Origin: Pacificoceanicola onchidii
GTDB lineage: Bacteria > Pseudomonadota > Alphaproteobacteria > Rhodobacterales > Rhodobacteraceae
Length of the DNA stretch: 64,000 nucleotides
Direction: 5' to 3'
Assembly: GCF_004804335.1 (NCBI RefSeq)
Contig: NZ_SRXY01000003.1
Span: 62,001 to 126,000 of the forward strand
Below the pieces are notes generated by a model that saw nothing but the letters and a program-made list of their open reading frames with translations, was not told where the DNA came from and did not search any database. Numbering within the stretch: position 1 is the stretch's first letter; every line of letters begins with the position of its first letter. Positions 18,789 through 28,048 of the stretch are shown in pieces. The position numbers and the translations under genes were made by a program.

Positions 18789-19229
18789 TTAGTTGCTCTT
18801 GCGCGACGGGGTGAAGGGCAGGGGCGCGACAGGAATGCCATCGTCGATCAGCGATTTGGCGTCCTTGGCGTTGGCCTCCCCCCAGATCGGCCGCTCCGGC
18901 GCATCGCCCAGATGCATGGCGCGGGCCTCTTCGGCAAATTTGCCGCCGACGTAGGTCGAGTTCTTCTCGACATGCTGCTTCAGCTCGGCCAGAGCCTGCT
19001 CCGCCGGGCTCGCCGGGGCGCTCAGATCGCCTTTGGTGTCTGCCTCCGGCTCGGCTGCGCTGCCCGATTGGTTCACGCGCGGCGCCATGAGCGCCTTTTC
19101 CACATCCGTGCCGCCACAGATCGCACAGGACACGTGGCCTGCGGCCTTCAACGTGTCGAACGCACCGGCAGACTGGAACCAGCTGTCGAACTGATGCCCT
19201 TCGGCGCATTTGAGGGTGTAGCGGATCAT
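18789..19229 (-). CDS. DUF1178 family protein
   Basis: A 146-aa protein that begins MIRYTLKCAEGHQFDSWF and has a zinc-ribbon-like arrangement (C8 and CAICGGTDVEKALMAP), then a low-complexity acidic middle and GKFAEEARAMHLGDAPERPIWGEA near the end, all matching DUF1178. Function is unknown; the family is widespread in alpha- and betaproteobacteria. It lies 96 bases upstream of lysC and 49 bases downstream of the Kdo-transferase-like gene on the same strand. Confidence 0.9.
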   Translation of the reverse strand: MIRYTLKCAEGHQFDSWFQSAGAFDTLKAAGHVSCAICGGTDVEKALMAPRVNQSGSAAEPEADTKGDLSAPASPAEQALAELKQHVEKNSTYVGGKFAEEARAMHLGDAPERPIWGEANAKDAKSLIDDGIPVAPLPFTPSRKSN

Positions 19230-19278
19230 CTGTGAACCTTGGCTTCTCTCTTTAAAGATACGATTAAATGCAGGCCGT

Positions 19279-20535
19279 TCAAGCTTGTCTCTGTGGCAAG
19301 GCGTCCAGCAGCCGCGATATCAGGGCCTCCAGATCGGTCTCTTGCGCCAGCGCCGCTTGCCCCGCTGCGCCAAGGGTTTCCTGTGCCTCGGCAGAGGTCA
19401 GCGCGGTCAAGGCATCGGCCAAAGACGCGGCATCCGCAACCCCCCGTGCCGCCTGCGCGTCTTTCAGCCGGCCATAGGCTGCTTTGAAGTTCCGCACATC
19501 CGGCCCATGCAGGATGGCCGCGCCAAAATGGGCAGGCTCATAAGGTGTGTGCCCGCCGCGATCCGTCAGGCTCCCGGCCACAAAGACGCGTCCGGCCAGA
19601 GCATACCAAAGCGGCATTTCTCCCATGGTATCAGTCAGATAAACCTGGGCATCCGGCGCATCTTCGCGCGTGCGGCGCGCGCAGGTCAGGCCCTTGGCCG
19701 CAATCATCGCTTCTATCGCATCGGCCCGGCGCGGATGGCGCGGGGCGAGGATCAGCTTCAGATCCGGCGCGGCCTGCAAGGCTTTCAGATGCGCCTCCAG
19801 AACGATCTCCTCTTCGCCCTCGTGGGTCGACGCGGCGAGCCATGTCTTGCCCCTTGGAAAAGCGGCGCGCAGCGCGGAGTCCGGGTGCAGGTCTTGCGGC
19901 GTGTAGAGCGCCTTGAGATCGACGACAGGCCCTTGCGAGGAGGTCGGCAATCCCAAATCGCCCAGCCGCGACAGGCTTCCCGCATCCTGCGCCGTGGCAA
20001 AGGACACCGCCCCAAAAACCCGCCGCGCCAGCCCCGGCACTTTGCCCCAGCCGCGCGCGGTCTTCTCCGACATGCGCGCACCCAGAAGGATCACGGGTCC
20101 GGGGCAGAGGCGGAACCGGTGCGGCCAAAGCTCTGATTCCAAAGCAACATGCGCCACCACGGGCCCGGCCTTCATCGCCCGCGCACTGACCCGCGCCAGA
20201 TCAACCGGCGCCAGCGCCACATGGGTGCGCGGCAAATCCCAGCCGCGCGCCATCTCCACGCCCGTCGCGGTGTTCGCGGTAATGCGCCAGTGCAGATCGG
20301 GGCGCGCCGCGATCAGCCGCGCCAGCAGCGGGCGGGCAGAAGCAAGCTCTCCGTTTGATGCACCGTGCAGCCAAACCGTGTCGCCCAAGTCCGGCAAATC
20401 CCGCCCCAGCCGCGCCCGACGCTCCGCGCGCCCCTGGCTTTTGGCCAGAACGACAGCAGCAAACAGGCTGATCAAGACGCGGTAGAAAAGCACGGCAGGT
20501 AAAGTGTCCCAAACGGAATGCAGATGGCACGGCAT
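19279..20535 (-). CDS. waaA: 3-deoxy-D-manno-octulosonic acid transferase family protein
   Basis: Glycosyltransferase that adds Kdo to lipid A on the inner-membrane cytoplasmic face. The 418-aa protein has a short N-terminal membrane-associated segment (FYRVLISLFAAVVLA), the family motif WLHGASNGELASARPLL with the catalytic-type Glu, ESELWPHRF, and the C-terminal donor-binding part STHEGEEEIVLEAH, LAPRHPRRADAI and GGHTPYEPAHFGAAILHGP. It is of the GT30 type but more divergent than a housekeeping WaaA, so it may be a second Kdo-transferase paralogue. The start is uncertain: ATG 20535 has no clear ribosome-binding site and GTG 20493 is an alternative. Confidence 0.8.
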   Translation of the reverse strand: MPCHLHSVWDTLPAVLFYRVLISLFAAVVLAKSQGRAERRARLGRDLPDLGDTVWLHGASNGELASARPLLARLIAARPDLHWRITANTATGVEMARGWDLPRTHVALAPVDLARVSARAMKAGPVVAHVALESELWPHRFRLCPGPVILLGARMSEKTARGWGKVPGLARRVFGAVSFATAQDAGSLSRLGDLGLPTSSQGPVVDLKALYTPQDLHPDSALRAAFPRGKTWLAASTHEGEEEIVLEAHLKALQAAPDLKLILAPRHPRRADAIEAMIAAKGLTCARRTREDAPDAQVYLTDTMGEMPLWYALAGRVFVAGSLTDRGGHTPYEPAHFGAAILHGPDVRNFKAAYGRLKDAQAARGVADAASLADALTALTSAEAQETLGAAGQAALAQETDLEALISRLLDALPQRQA

Positions 20536-20695
20536 AAGACGCCCGCGCCCTGCTTGGCAAGTCGCCGGTCAAGCAAGGTGGTGGGGCGAATCGCGATTTT
20601 CATTTTTGAAACAGAGCGGTGCGGCGCGACTCTCATGTATCACATGAGGTCCTTTTCCGCTGAAAAGCACCAGTCCAATCAGATTTTCCGGGGAA

Positions 20696-20770
<75 letters not shown>

Positions 20771-20863
20771 GTCGCCGTTCAGCGTGGGCGGTGATTAGCC
20801 GCAAACTTTTTCGAGTGCAAGCGCAAACTGGACGGTTTTTTTAACCTCATGTAGAGAGAGGCC

Positions 20864-21025
20864 ATGGAGCGCAAAAACACACCCCCGAAAAACCCGCAAA
20901 ACGCGAGAGAGGATCGGCTCAAAGCCGCCCTCAAAGCGAATCTGGGACGTCGCAAGGCTCAGGCCAAGGCGCGGGCGGCGGATGGCGCAGGCACGGCAGA
21001 CAAGAGCAGCGGTAACAAGGACTGA
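20864..21025 (+). CDS. 53-aa basic protein upstream of murA
   Basis: ATG 20864 to TGA 21023-21025 encodes 53 residues starting [20 protein letters not shown], followed by a Lys/Arg/Ala-rich stretch ([19 protein letters not shown]) and a Gly/Ser/Lys tail. AGAGAGAGG before the ATG can serve as ribosome-binding site and the stop lies 5 bases before the murA start, so the two are likely cotranscribed. The composition suggests a soluble, positively charged, partly helical protein that may bind nucleic acid or ribosomes. I recall similar short proteins next to murA in this group but cannot name a function. Confidence 0.6.
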   Translation: MERKNTPPKNPQNAREDRLKAALKANLGRRKAQAKARAADGAGTADKSSGNKD

Positions 21026-21030
21026 CAGGC

Positions 21031-22302
21031 ATGGATTCGATTGTAGTGACGGGGAATGGCCCGCTGAACGGGGACATCCCCATAGCGGGCGCGAAAAACG
21101 CCTGCCTGACCTTGATGCCGGCAACGCTGCTTAGCGATGAGCCGCTGACGCTGACCAATGCGCCGCGCCTGTCGGACATCAAGACGATGACCGAGCTTCT
21201 GCAATCGCTGGGCGCGGAGGTGCAGGGGCTGCAGGACGGGCAGGTTCTGGCGATGAGCAGCCACGATCTCAGCAACCTGCACGCCGATTATGACATTGTG
21301 CGCAAAATGCGCGCGTCGATTCTGGTGCTCGGGCCGATGCTGGCGCGGGCAGGGCAGGCGGTTGTCTCGCTGCCGGGCGGCTGCGCCATTGGCGCACGTC
21401 CTGTAGACCTGCACCTCAAGGCGTTTGAAGCCATGGGCGCGGATCTGGACCTGCGTGATGGCTATGTCCATGCCAAGGCGCCTTCCGGCGGTCTCAAAGG
21501 CGCGGTCATCGAGTTCCCCTTCGCCTCGGTCGGGGCGACGGAAAACGCGCTGATGGCGGCAACGCTGGCCAAGGGCACCACGGTGATCAAGAACGCGGCG
21601 CGCGAGCCGGAGATTGTTGATCTGGCCGATTGCCTTCGCGCCATGGGCGCTCAGATCGAAGGCGACGGCAGCCCGGACATCACCATTCAGGGCGTGGACC
21701 GGCTTGGCGGCGCGACTCACCGCGTGGTTACGGACCGGATCGAGCTTGGCACCTATATGCTCGCTCCGGCGATCTGCGGCGGCGAAGTGACTTGTCTGGG
21801 GGGCAAGCTTTCCTTGGTCGAGGCCTTTGTCGAGCGTCTGGACGCCGCCGGAATTTCTGTCGAAGAAACCGAAAAAGGCCTCAAGGTCTCGCGCCGGGGT
21901 GATCGCGTTCAGGCGGTGGATGTGGTCACCGAGCCGTTCCCGGGCTTCCCGACCGATTTGCAGGCGCAGATGATGGCGCTTCTGTGCACCGCAGAGGGGA
22001 CCTCGAACCTCGAAGAGAAAATCTTTGAGAATCGTTTCATGCACGCGCCGGAACTGACGCGGATGGGTGCGAATATCGAAGTGCACGGCGGCACGGCCAA
22101 GGTGCACGGGGTCGAGCGTCTGCGTGGTGCGCCAGTCATGGCGACGGACCTGCGGGCTTCGGTTTCGCTGATTCTCGCAGGGCTCGCGGCGGAAGGGGAG
22201 ACGGTTGTCAGCCGGGTTTATCACCTTGATCGCGGTTATGAGCACGTGGTGCGCAAACTGTCATCCGTGGGCGCGAAAATCGAACGGGTGAGGGGCGAAT
22301 GA
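21031..22302 (+). CDS. murA: UDP-N-acetylglucosamine 1-carboxyvinyltransferase
   Basis: Transfers enolpyruvate from PEP to UDP-GlcNAc, the committed step of peptidoglycan synthesis. The 423-aa protein starts [22 protein letters not shown]-like with the GAKNA motif, has [15 protein letters not shown] and the loop [15 protein letters not shown] with the fosfomycin-target cysteine (Cys118), plus MTNKR-type positions in the second EPSP domain and the terminal [15 protein letters not shown] cysteine, not aspartate, at the loop suggests normal fosfomycin sensitivity. AAGGA in the tail of the upstream small gene serves as ribosome-binding site. It is coupled to the DUF2948 gene by a 4-base overlap. 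Confidence 0.97.
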   Translation: MDSIVVTGNGPLNGDIPIAGAKNACLTLMPATLLSDEPLTLTNAPRLSDIKTMTELLQSLGAEVQGLQDGQVLAMSSHDLSNLHADYDIVRKMRASILVLGPMLARAGQAVVSLPGGCAIGARPVDLHLKAFEAMGADLDLRDGYVHAKAPSGGLKGAVIEFPFASVGATENALMAATLAKGTTVIKNAAREPEIVDLADCLRAMGAQIEGDGSPDITIQGVDRLGGATHRVVTDRIELGTYMLAPAICGGEVTCLGGKLSLVEAFVERLDAAGISVEETEKGLKVSRRGDRVQAVDVVTEPFPGFPTDLQAQMMALLCTAEGTSNLEEKIFENRFMHAPELTRMGANIEVHGGTAKVHGVERLRGAPVMATDLRASVSLILAGLAAEGETVVSRVYHLDRGYEHVVRKLSSVGAKIERVRGE

Positions 22303-22778
22303 GCGAAGACGCACGGTTTGAAGACGGCGGCGAACACCCGCTGAACCTCGGGGCTTTCGATGACGAAGACCTCGGCGTGATTTCCGCGCTGGTGCAGGAT
22401 GCGGTTCTGCCGGTGACGGAGATCAAATGGCAACCGGCGCAGCGCCGTCTGGGGCTTTTGATCAACCGTCTGCGCTGGGAAGACGTGGAGGCCGCGAACA
22501 AGCGCGGACGGCCCGTGGAGCGGGTGCAGTCGCTGCTTGTTGTTGAGAACGCTTTGAAAATTTCCAGTCAGGGCGTGGATCGCTCTGACAAGGAAACGGT
22601 GCTGTCGGTCTTGTCCCTTGGTTTTGAGCCGGGGGACGCGCCGGGAGGGCATCTGGTGCTGACTTTGGCCGGGGATGGCGCGATCCGGGCCGAGGTGGAG
22701 GCGCTGGAAGTGGGCCTGCGGGATGTGACCCGGCCCTACGTGGCCCCGTCGGGCAAGGTGCCGGATCACGGGGCCTGA
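22299..22778 (+). CDS. DUF2948 family protein
   Basis: A 159-aa protein with [20 protein letters not shown] near the N-terminus and [39 protein letters not shown] and [21 protein letters not shown], the typical pattern of DUF2948, a family mostly found in alphaproteobacteria directly after murA. Start overlaps the murA stop by four bases (ATGA). No function is known. After its stop the collinear genes seen in related genomes are absent and a repeat-rich gap follows. Confidence 0.9.
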   Translation: MSEDARFEDGGEHPLNLGAFDDEDLGVISALVQDAVLPVTEIKWQPAQRRLGLLINRLRWEDVEAANKRGRPVERVQSLLVVENALKISSQGVDRSDKETVLSVLSLGFEPGDAPGGHLVLTLAGDGAIRAEVEALEVGLRDVTRPYVAPSGKVPDHGA

Positions 22779-22815
22779 GACGGGTCATCAGCAGTTTTGG
22801 TTTCAGGCGCCACAG

Positions 22816-23071
22816 GCGCGGAGCAAAGGCCGCAGGCCGCCGCGCCTATCCAACGCCCGGCAGACGACTTTGCTATGCAAAGTCTGTCGAGAGGGACGGG
22901 CCGTCCCCACGGCACGGCGATTGGGTTGTCGAATGGAGCTACACCGGCCTAGCGCGCCAGTTTCCAAGATAAATCGAGGGGGTCAACGGTTGGATCGCCG
23001 CACCACGGCCCGTCGATAGGCGCGGCTTGTGCGATGGCCAAGAGGTCCCGGATCAAGTCCGGGGCGGGGTG
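22816..23071 (+). repeat. Composite inverted-repeat element, copy A
   Basis: This stretch matches the reverse complement of 55561-55772 at roughly 80-85 percent over its common parts. Its core, 22839-23026, is bounded by 22-base imperfect terminal inverted repeats (sharing CCTATCGACGGGCCGT, split in this copy). A 44-base segment at 22851-22894 containing GACTTTG-ctatg-CAAAGTC interrupts the left arm; without it the core is 144 bases, equal to copy B. A CCCGGATCAAGTCCGGGG hairpin lies at the right side and is shared with copy B. No open frame of note. It fills most of the 403-base gap before maf. Confidence 0.75.
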
Positions 23072-23181
23072 TTTCAAATTGTGAAGCAACCCGCCGTTCA
23101 CCCACCTTCGCAGCTTTTGCAAGCTCCGCGTTTCCAGTCTTCCGCAAAACGCGGTAAGGCGGGGCAAAGGACACGGAATAT

Positions 23182-23772
23182 ATGACCCAGACCCCCAACC
23201 TGATTCTCGGCTCCGGCAGCCCGCGCCGCCGTGAGCTGCTCTCGCAGATCGGCGTGACCCCGCACGCCATCCGACCACCCGACATCAATGAAGACCCGGC
23301 CAAAGGCGAGCTTCCGCGCCCCTATTGCGTGCGTCTTGCCCGCGAAAAAGCGCTGGCAATCGAGGCCGCGCCCGATGAGATCGTGCTGAGCGCCGATACC
23401 ACCGTGGCTTTGGGTCGCCGCATCCTTGGCAAGCCCGAGGACGAAAAAGAAGCGGCCGCCTTTCTGACCATGCTCTCGGGCCGCAGGCACCGCGTGATCA
23501 CCGCCGTGGCCGTGCGCAGGGGCGAGAAGGTCTGGGAAAAGGACGTGGTCACACAGGTCAAAATGAAAAACCTGTCTGAACTGGAGTTGAACGCCTATCT
23601 TGCCTCGGGTGACTGGCGCGGCAAGGCAGGCGGTTACGGCATCCAAGGCATGGCGGGGGCGTTTATCCCGTGGATCAACGGATCGTTCACGGCGGTTGTT
23701 GGCCTGCCGCTGGCGGAGACGGCAAACCTGCTGAGCGCGGCGGGATTTCCTTTGTACAGAGGTGAGACATGA
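23182..23772 (+). CDS. maf: Maf family nucleoside triphosphate pyrophosphatase
   Basis: Housecleaning enzyme of the Maf/Ham1 fold that hydrolyses non-canonical or canonical NTPs. The 196-aa protein shows [14 protein letters not shown], the family start motif, [16 protein letters not shown] with the catalytic Asp region, [16 protein letters not shown] and [27 protein letters not shown]. The last motif fits the dTTP/UTP (YhdE-like) or YceF subgroup, which I cannot separate with confidence. Stop overlaps the rng start by four bases (ATGA). In related genomes infA usually precedes it; here it does not. Confidence 0.93.
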   Translation: MTQTPNLILGSGSPRRRELLSQIGVTPHAIRPPDINEDPAKGELPRPYCVRLAREKALAIEAAPDEIVLSADTTVALGRRILGKPEDEKEAAAFLTMLSGRRHRVITAVAVRRGEKVWEKDVVTQVKMKNLSELELNAYLASGDWRGKAGGYGIQGMAGAFIPWINGSFTAVVGLPLAETANLLSAAGFPLYRGET

Positions 23773-24803
23773 AAGGTTTGACGGTTGCTTTGGACGAGAT
23801 CGGCGGGCGCGAGGCAGCGGCGCTGATCCGGGACGGGCTTTTGGACGATCTGCTGATCGACAGCGACGCCCCGCGTCCCGGCACGATCTATCGCGGCATC
23901 GCTGAGCGGCCCGTCAAAGGGCAGGGCGGCATGTTCCTGCGCACGCCGGATGGCTCGGCTTTTCTGCGGCAGGTCAAGGGGCTGGTGCCGGGGCAGGCTC
24001 TGCTGGTGCAGGTCACCGGCTTTGCGGAGCCGGGAAAGGCGATTCCGGTCACGCAGAATGTATTGTTCAAATCCCGCTATGCCATTGTCACACCGGGAAA
24101 ACCGGGGGTGAATGTCTCCCGCGCAATCAAGGATGACGCGGCCCGCGATGCGGCTATGGAAGCCGCGCACGACGGCTTTGCCGAGGCAGAATTGCCCGAG
24201 GGCGCGGGGCTGATCCTGCGCTCTTCCTGCGCCGAGGCCTCGCAGGATGAAATCACCGAAGACGTCATCGCCATGTGCCAGCTTGCGGCGCATGTTCTGG
24301 CCGATGAGGGGCGCGAGGCTGAAACTTTGGTTGAAGGGGACGGGCCGCATGCGCTGGCGTGGCGCGAATGGGTGGAGGCCGCAGAGGTGGACCCCGATCC
24401 CGGCAGCTTTGCCCGCCATGGCGCGGATGAGATGATCGACGACTTGCGCGGTGCGCATGTGCGCCTTCCGGGTGGCTATTCGATGATCATCGAACCAACG
24501 AGCGCGCTTGTGGCCGTCGATGTGAACACCGGCGGGGACACGTCCCCGGCGGCAGGGCTGAAGGCCAATCTGGCCGCCATGCGCGATCTGCCGCGCCAGA
24601 TGCGTCTGCGTGGCCTTGGCGGTCAGATCATCGTCGATCCGGCTCCGTGCCCCAAGAAAGACCGCAAACAGCTGGAGGGGCTTTTGCGCGCAGGCTTCAA
24701 GAAAGAGGCGACCGAGTCGGTTCTGACCGGCTGGACCACGCTTGGCCTGATGGAAATCCAGCGCAAACGCGACCGCCAACCGCTCAAAGGCCTGCTGAAA
24801 TGA
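23769..24803 (+). CDS. rng: Short-form ribonuclease E/G family protein
   Basis: Endoribonuclease family involved in rRNA maturation and RNA decay. The 344-aa protein is much shorter than E. coli RNase G (489 aa). An S1-like N-terminal part ([20 protein letters not shown]...[17 protein letters not shown]) is followed by the catalytic domain. The metal-binding aspartates are kept in [17 protein letters not shown] and [17 protein letters not shown]. The CPxC zinc-link and the small dimer domain are absent, so it probably works as a reduced form common in Rhodobacteraceae. Coupled to maf and yacG by 4-base overlaps. Confidence 0.87.
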   Translation: MKGLTVALDEIGGREAAALIRDGLLDDLLIDSDAPRPGTIYRGIAERPVKGQGGMFLRTPDGSAFLRQVKGLVPGQALLVQVTGFAEPGKAIPVTQNVLFKSRYAIVTPGKPGVNVSRAIKDDAARDAAMEAAHDGFAEAELPEGAGLILRSSCAEASQDEITEDVIAMCQLAAHVLADEGREAETLVEGDGPHALAWREWVEAAEVDPDPGSFARHGADEMIDDLRGAHVRLPGGYSMIIEPTSALVAVDVNTGGDTSPAAGLKANLAAMRDLPRQMRLRGLGGQIIVDPAPCPKKDRKQLEGLLRAGFKKEATESVLTGWTTLGLMEIQRKRDRQPLKGLLK

Positions 24804-24994
24804 GCTGCCCGATCTGTTCCAAGGAGACGGACGCCAAGTACCGTCCGTTCTGCTCCAAACGCTGCGCCGATGTGGATCTGGCAAAGTGGCTGGGCGGCAG
24901 CTACGCCGTGCCCTCGACCGATCCCGAGGACATGGAACAGGCCGCCGAAGAGACCCTCCGCCATCTTGAAGCGCAAAACAGAAAGCCCCATTGA
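24800..24994 (+). CDS. yacG: DNA gyrase inhibitor YacG
   Basis: A 64-aa zinc-finger protein that in E. coli binds GyrB and blocks gyrase. [20 protein letters not shown] carries Cys3, Cys6, Cys18 and then Cys22, the four zinc ligands, followed by the conserved ADVDLAKWLGGSYAVPS segment and an acidic tail. The start overlaps the rng stop (ATGA at 24800) and the stop overlaps the next ATG (TGATG). Spacing between the two cysteine pairs is slightly shorter than in E. coli. Last member of the maf-rng-yacG unit. Confidence 0.93.
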   Translation: MSCPICSKETDAKYRPFCSKRCADVDLAKWLGGSYAVPSTDPEDMEQAAEETLRHLEAQNRKPH

Positions 24995-26238
24995 TGTTTT
25001 CCGACGACCTTTTGGCGCAGGTGCGCGCCCGCTTTGCCCATGTGGATGACTGCCCCTTCACCGGCCCGCGCGTGTTCTTTGAAAACGCAGGCGGGGCTTT
25101 GACGCTCAAATCGGTGGTGGAGACTTCCGGCAAATTCGCCGCCATTCCGGACAACCAGGGGCGGGACAATCCGGCCTCCAAAGCGCTGGTCGCGGTGATC
25201 GACAAGGCGCGCGCCGATCTGGGGGTCTTCTTCAACGCGCCGGACGGGGCGGTATTGTGGGGTGAGAGCGGCACGGAGCTTTTGTTCCGCCTCGTGCAGG
25301 ACGCCTGCCTTGGCTCCGAGAAAGGTGGGATCGTGCTCGGCTCCACCGTCGAACACCCGGCGTCGCGCAGTGCGGCGGCCCGCTGGGCAGCGATGAGCGG
25401 GCGCGCCCATGTGCTTATCCCGCATGACGACGCTTCGGGGCGCGTGACGGCAGAGGCTTATGCCGAACACGTAACGCCCGATACCCGCGTCGCCACGATT
25501 CTGCACACCTCGCCGGTGACCGGTATGAGCAATGACGTGGCCGCGATTGTGCAGGCGATCCGGGCGGTGAGCCCCGACTGTTATATCATCGTCGATGGCA
25601 TCCAGCACGCCTGCCACGGGCGGACCGACCTCGCGGCGCTGGGCGCGGACGGCTATGTGATCTCGCCCTACAAGGTGTTCTCCCGGCACGGTTACGGCGT
25701 GGCCTGGGCCTCGGATCGGCTGACCATGCTGGCCCATGACGCGCTGGTCGGCGGGCCGGATGGGAATTGGGAGCTGGGCACACGCGACACCGGGGCCTAT
25801 GCGACGGCTTCGGACGTTGTGGGCTATTTCGACTGGCTTGGCAGTCAGGTCAGCACGGAAACCGACCCGCGCAAACGCATCGAGGCGGCGGGCGCGGCGA
25901 TCCACGCCCATGAGGCGGCTTTGGTCCAACTGATGCTCGAAGGGGCAGATAATCTGACGGGCCTCGCGGATCTGCCGGGTGTTCGGATTGTGGCGGGGGC
26001 CGACAATGACGCGCGCGAGGGGCTGGTGAGTTTCTGGATCGAGGGCAAACCGTCGGGTGAGATTGTCACGGCGCTGAACGACGCGGGCATTCGCACGCAC
26101 ATCCGCAAGGCGGACCATTACTCGGGCAATATCCTCACCCCTCTGGGCCAGCCCGATTGCATCCGGGTCAGCCTCGCCCATTACAACAGCCCTGAAGAGG
26201 TGCGCGCCTTCCTCAGTGCCATGGCCGCGATCGCCTGA
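24994..26238 (+). CDS. Class V aminotransferase, cysteine desulfurase-like (VC1184 type)
   Basis: A 414-aa fold-type I PLP enzyme. VFFENAGGALTLKSVVE near the N-terminus, HTSPVTGMSNDVAAIVQAI, IVDGIQHACHGRTDLAALGADG and the PLP-lysine motif ISPYKVFSRHG place it in the cysteine-desulfurase-like branch resembling TIGR01976 proteins. The C-terminal DHYSGNILTPLGQPDCIRVSLAHYN is also typical of that group. No adjacent Fe-S assembly genes are seen, so a role in sulfur transfer is doubtful; substrate is unknown. ATG 24994 overlaps the yacG stop. Confidence 0.82.
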   Translation: MFSDDLLAQVRARFAHVDDCPFTGPRVFFENAGGALTLKSVVETSGKFAAIPDNQGRDNPASKALVAVIDKARADLGVFFNAPDGAVLWGESGTELLFRLVQDACLGSEKGGIVLGSTVEHPASRSAAARWAAMSGRAHVLIPHDDASGRVTAEAYAEHVTPDTRVATILHTSPVTGMSNDVAAIVQAIRAVSPDCYIIVDGIQHACHGRTDLAALGADGYVISPYKVFSRHGYGVAWASDRLTMLAHDALVGGPDGNWELGTRDTGAYATASDVVGYFDWLGSQVSTETDPRKRIEAAGAAIHAHEAALVQLMLEGADNLTGLADLPGVRIVAGADNDAREGLVSFWIEGKPSGEIVTALNDAGIRTHIRKADHYSGNILTPLGQPDCIRVSLAHYNSPEEVRAFLSAMAAIA

Positions 26239-26304
26239 GCCGCTTGCACCGCCGCGCCGCCCGGTTAGGATGCCGCAACGGCAAGGGTTGGAGCGGGGCA
26301 TGGC

Positions 26305-27609
26305 ATGAGCGTGATGGAGCATCTTCTGGATCTGGCGGGCATGCCCGGCGCGGAAATCCCCGAAGCCGCAACGCAAGCTGCGCGCAATTCGCTCTATGAC
26401 TGGCTGATCTGCGGTCGCGGCGGGCAGGGTGAGCCTCTGGCCCGCATCCTGCAGGAGATGGCAACCCGCGAAGGCGGGGCTGAGGAAGCATCGGTCTTTG
26501 GCCTGCCGGGTCTCTATCCGGCGCGTGTGGCGGCGCTGGTCAATGGCTCGGTCAGCCACGCGCTCGATTACGACGACACGCATTTCGCCCATATTGGCCA
26601 TTTGTCGGTTGGGGTCTACCCGGCGGCCCTGGCCATGGGGCAGGCGCGCGGGTGCGGGGTGGCCGAGGTGATCTCGGCCTTCGTGGTTGGCGCCGAAGTG
26701 GCGATCCGGGTGGGGCTTGTATTGACCGCCTGCCACTACAACCGGGGCTTTCACATGACCGCGACGGCAGGGGCCTTTGGGGCGGCGGTGGCTGCGGGAC
26801 GGCTCTTGGGCCTGTCGCGCGAAGAGATGCGCCACGCGGTGGGGCTCTGCGCCACGCGCGCCTCCGGCCTGAAATCCCAGTTCGGCACCATGGGCAAACC
26901 TTACAACGCCGGGATCGCGGCCAGTGCCGGGGTGGAATGCGCACAGCTTGCTTCCATGGGCATGACAAGCGCCGAGGACGGTCTGACGGGGCCGCAAGGG
27001 TTTGTTGGCACGCATTCCGATGCGCCCGATGTAACCGCCTTCTGGCGTGATCCGCCTGTGGAGCGCTTTTTGTTCGAAGACATCAAGTACAAATTCCACG
27101 CCTGCTGCCACGGCACCCATGCGATGATCGAAGCCCTGCTGGCGCTGCCCGAACAGGTGCGCTCGGTGGCGGAGGCCGTGCATCTGAGGACCAACCCGCG
27201 CTGGCTCATCGTCTGCGACAAGAAAACGCCGCAGACCGGGCTTGAGGTGAAGTTCAGCTACGGCTGGCTGGCGGGCATGGTGCTGCGCGGCATGGCGACG
27301 GGGGATGACCGGGTCTATTCGGATGACTTGGCGGCGGATGAGGCGCTCAAAAGCTTCGCAGGACAGGTCACGGTAGAAGGCGATGACAGCCTGAGCGATA
27401 TGCAGGCCGAAGGATATGTGCGGGCAGGCGGCAAGCAGGTACCATTTTCTTTCGACCTCGCCGCGCCCATCCCGCAAGCGGCTCTACAGACCGCGCTCCT
27501 GCGAAAGGGCAATGCGATGATTGGCGATGATGCCTCAGCGCTTTGGCAGCAGATCACGCAAGGCGGCGCGGCTCGCGAACTGGCCACCTTTCTCGCAGGG
27601 CCGATGTAA
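26305..27609 (+). CDS. MmgE/PrpD family protein
   Basis: A 434-aa protein of the MmgE/PrpD family (2-methylcitrate dehydratase, cis-aconitate decarboxylase and relatives). Recognisable parts are NGSVSHALDYDDTHF, HLSVGVYPAALAMG, GFHMTATAGAFGAAVAAGRL and FGTMGKPYNAGIAASAGV, then KFHACCHGTHAMIEALLAL in the lid domain. No prp genes are near, so it is unlikely to be the propionate-pathway enzyme; the substrate cannot be named. It lies 66 bases after the aminotransferase gene on the same strand. Confidence 0.88.
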   Translation: MSVMEHLLDLAGMPGAEIPEAATQAARNSLYDWLICGRGGQGEPLARILQEMATREGGAEEASVFGLPGLYPARVAALVNGSVSHALDYDDTHFAHIGHLSVGVYPAALAMGQARGCGVAEVISAFVVGAEVAIRVGLVLTACHYNRGFHMTATAGAFGAAVAAGRLLGLSREEMRHAVGLCATRASGLKSQFGTMGKPYNAGIAASAGVECAQLASMGMTSAEDGLTGPQGFVGTHSDAPDVTAFWRDPPVERFLFEDIKYKFHACCHGTHAMIEALLALPEQVRSVAEAVHLRTNPRWLIVCDKKTPQTGLEVKFSYGWLAGMVLRGMATGDDRVYSDDLAADEALKSFAGQVTVEGDDSLSDMQAEGYVRAGGKQVPFSFDLAAPIPQAALQTALLRKGNAMIGDDASALWQQITQGGAARELATFLAGPM

Positions 27610-27617
27610 CCGCCCCC

Positions 27618-27735
27618 TTGTTTCTTTGTGCCAGAAAATATCCCGGGGAGTCGCAGCTTGCTGCGGCGGGGCAGCGCCCCGGGGAAAATTTTTGCCCCGA
27701 CAAAAATTTCCTCTGAGCAAGAAACCAAGTCTGAG
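27618..27735. repeat. Dispersed extragenic repeat, copy 2
   Basis: TTTCTTTGTGCCAGAAAATATCCCGGGGAGTCGCAGCT-like sequence, a GGGGCAGCGCCCC dyad and AAATTTTTG-ccccga-CAAAAATTT form a chain of small inverted repeats nearly identical in order to 46605-46720. It starts 9 bases after the MmgE/PrpD stop, so it may fold at the 3' end of that transcript. Confidence 0.65.
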
Positions 27736-28048
27736 GGGAGCACGCCTCTGGCCCGCCTCGGCACGCATTCGCCGGACGGGGTTTCGTGTTTTTATTGTAT
27801 GAAGCCTGAAAAAGGCGGCCGCCCAGGTACGGATATGCAAGGCCGGGGCGTTTAATCCCGGCTTATTCGTCTGATCAGATCGAACATCCCCCGATGGGGC
27901 TGCCCGCCTTGGCCTTGTCAGGGCCGATGCGGATCAATCCGAAGTTCAGTGGTACCGGGGGCAAGACTGCGCGGCAGGTGTGAACAAGAGGTTGCGGCAC
28001 CGTGCGCAGGCTCTGGACAGTGCCCGCGACCCATGCCTTGATGCGCGC
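27736..28048. other. Intergenic, nothing clear
   Basis: About 310 bases between the repeat and pxpB. I see no convincing coding frame, tRNA or terminator. The pxpB frame is open upstream to 27980, but with no good start signal there. The pxp promoter is presumably here. Confidence 0.4.
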
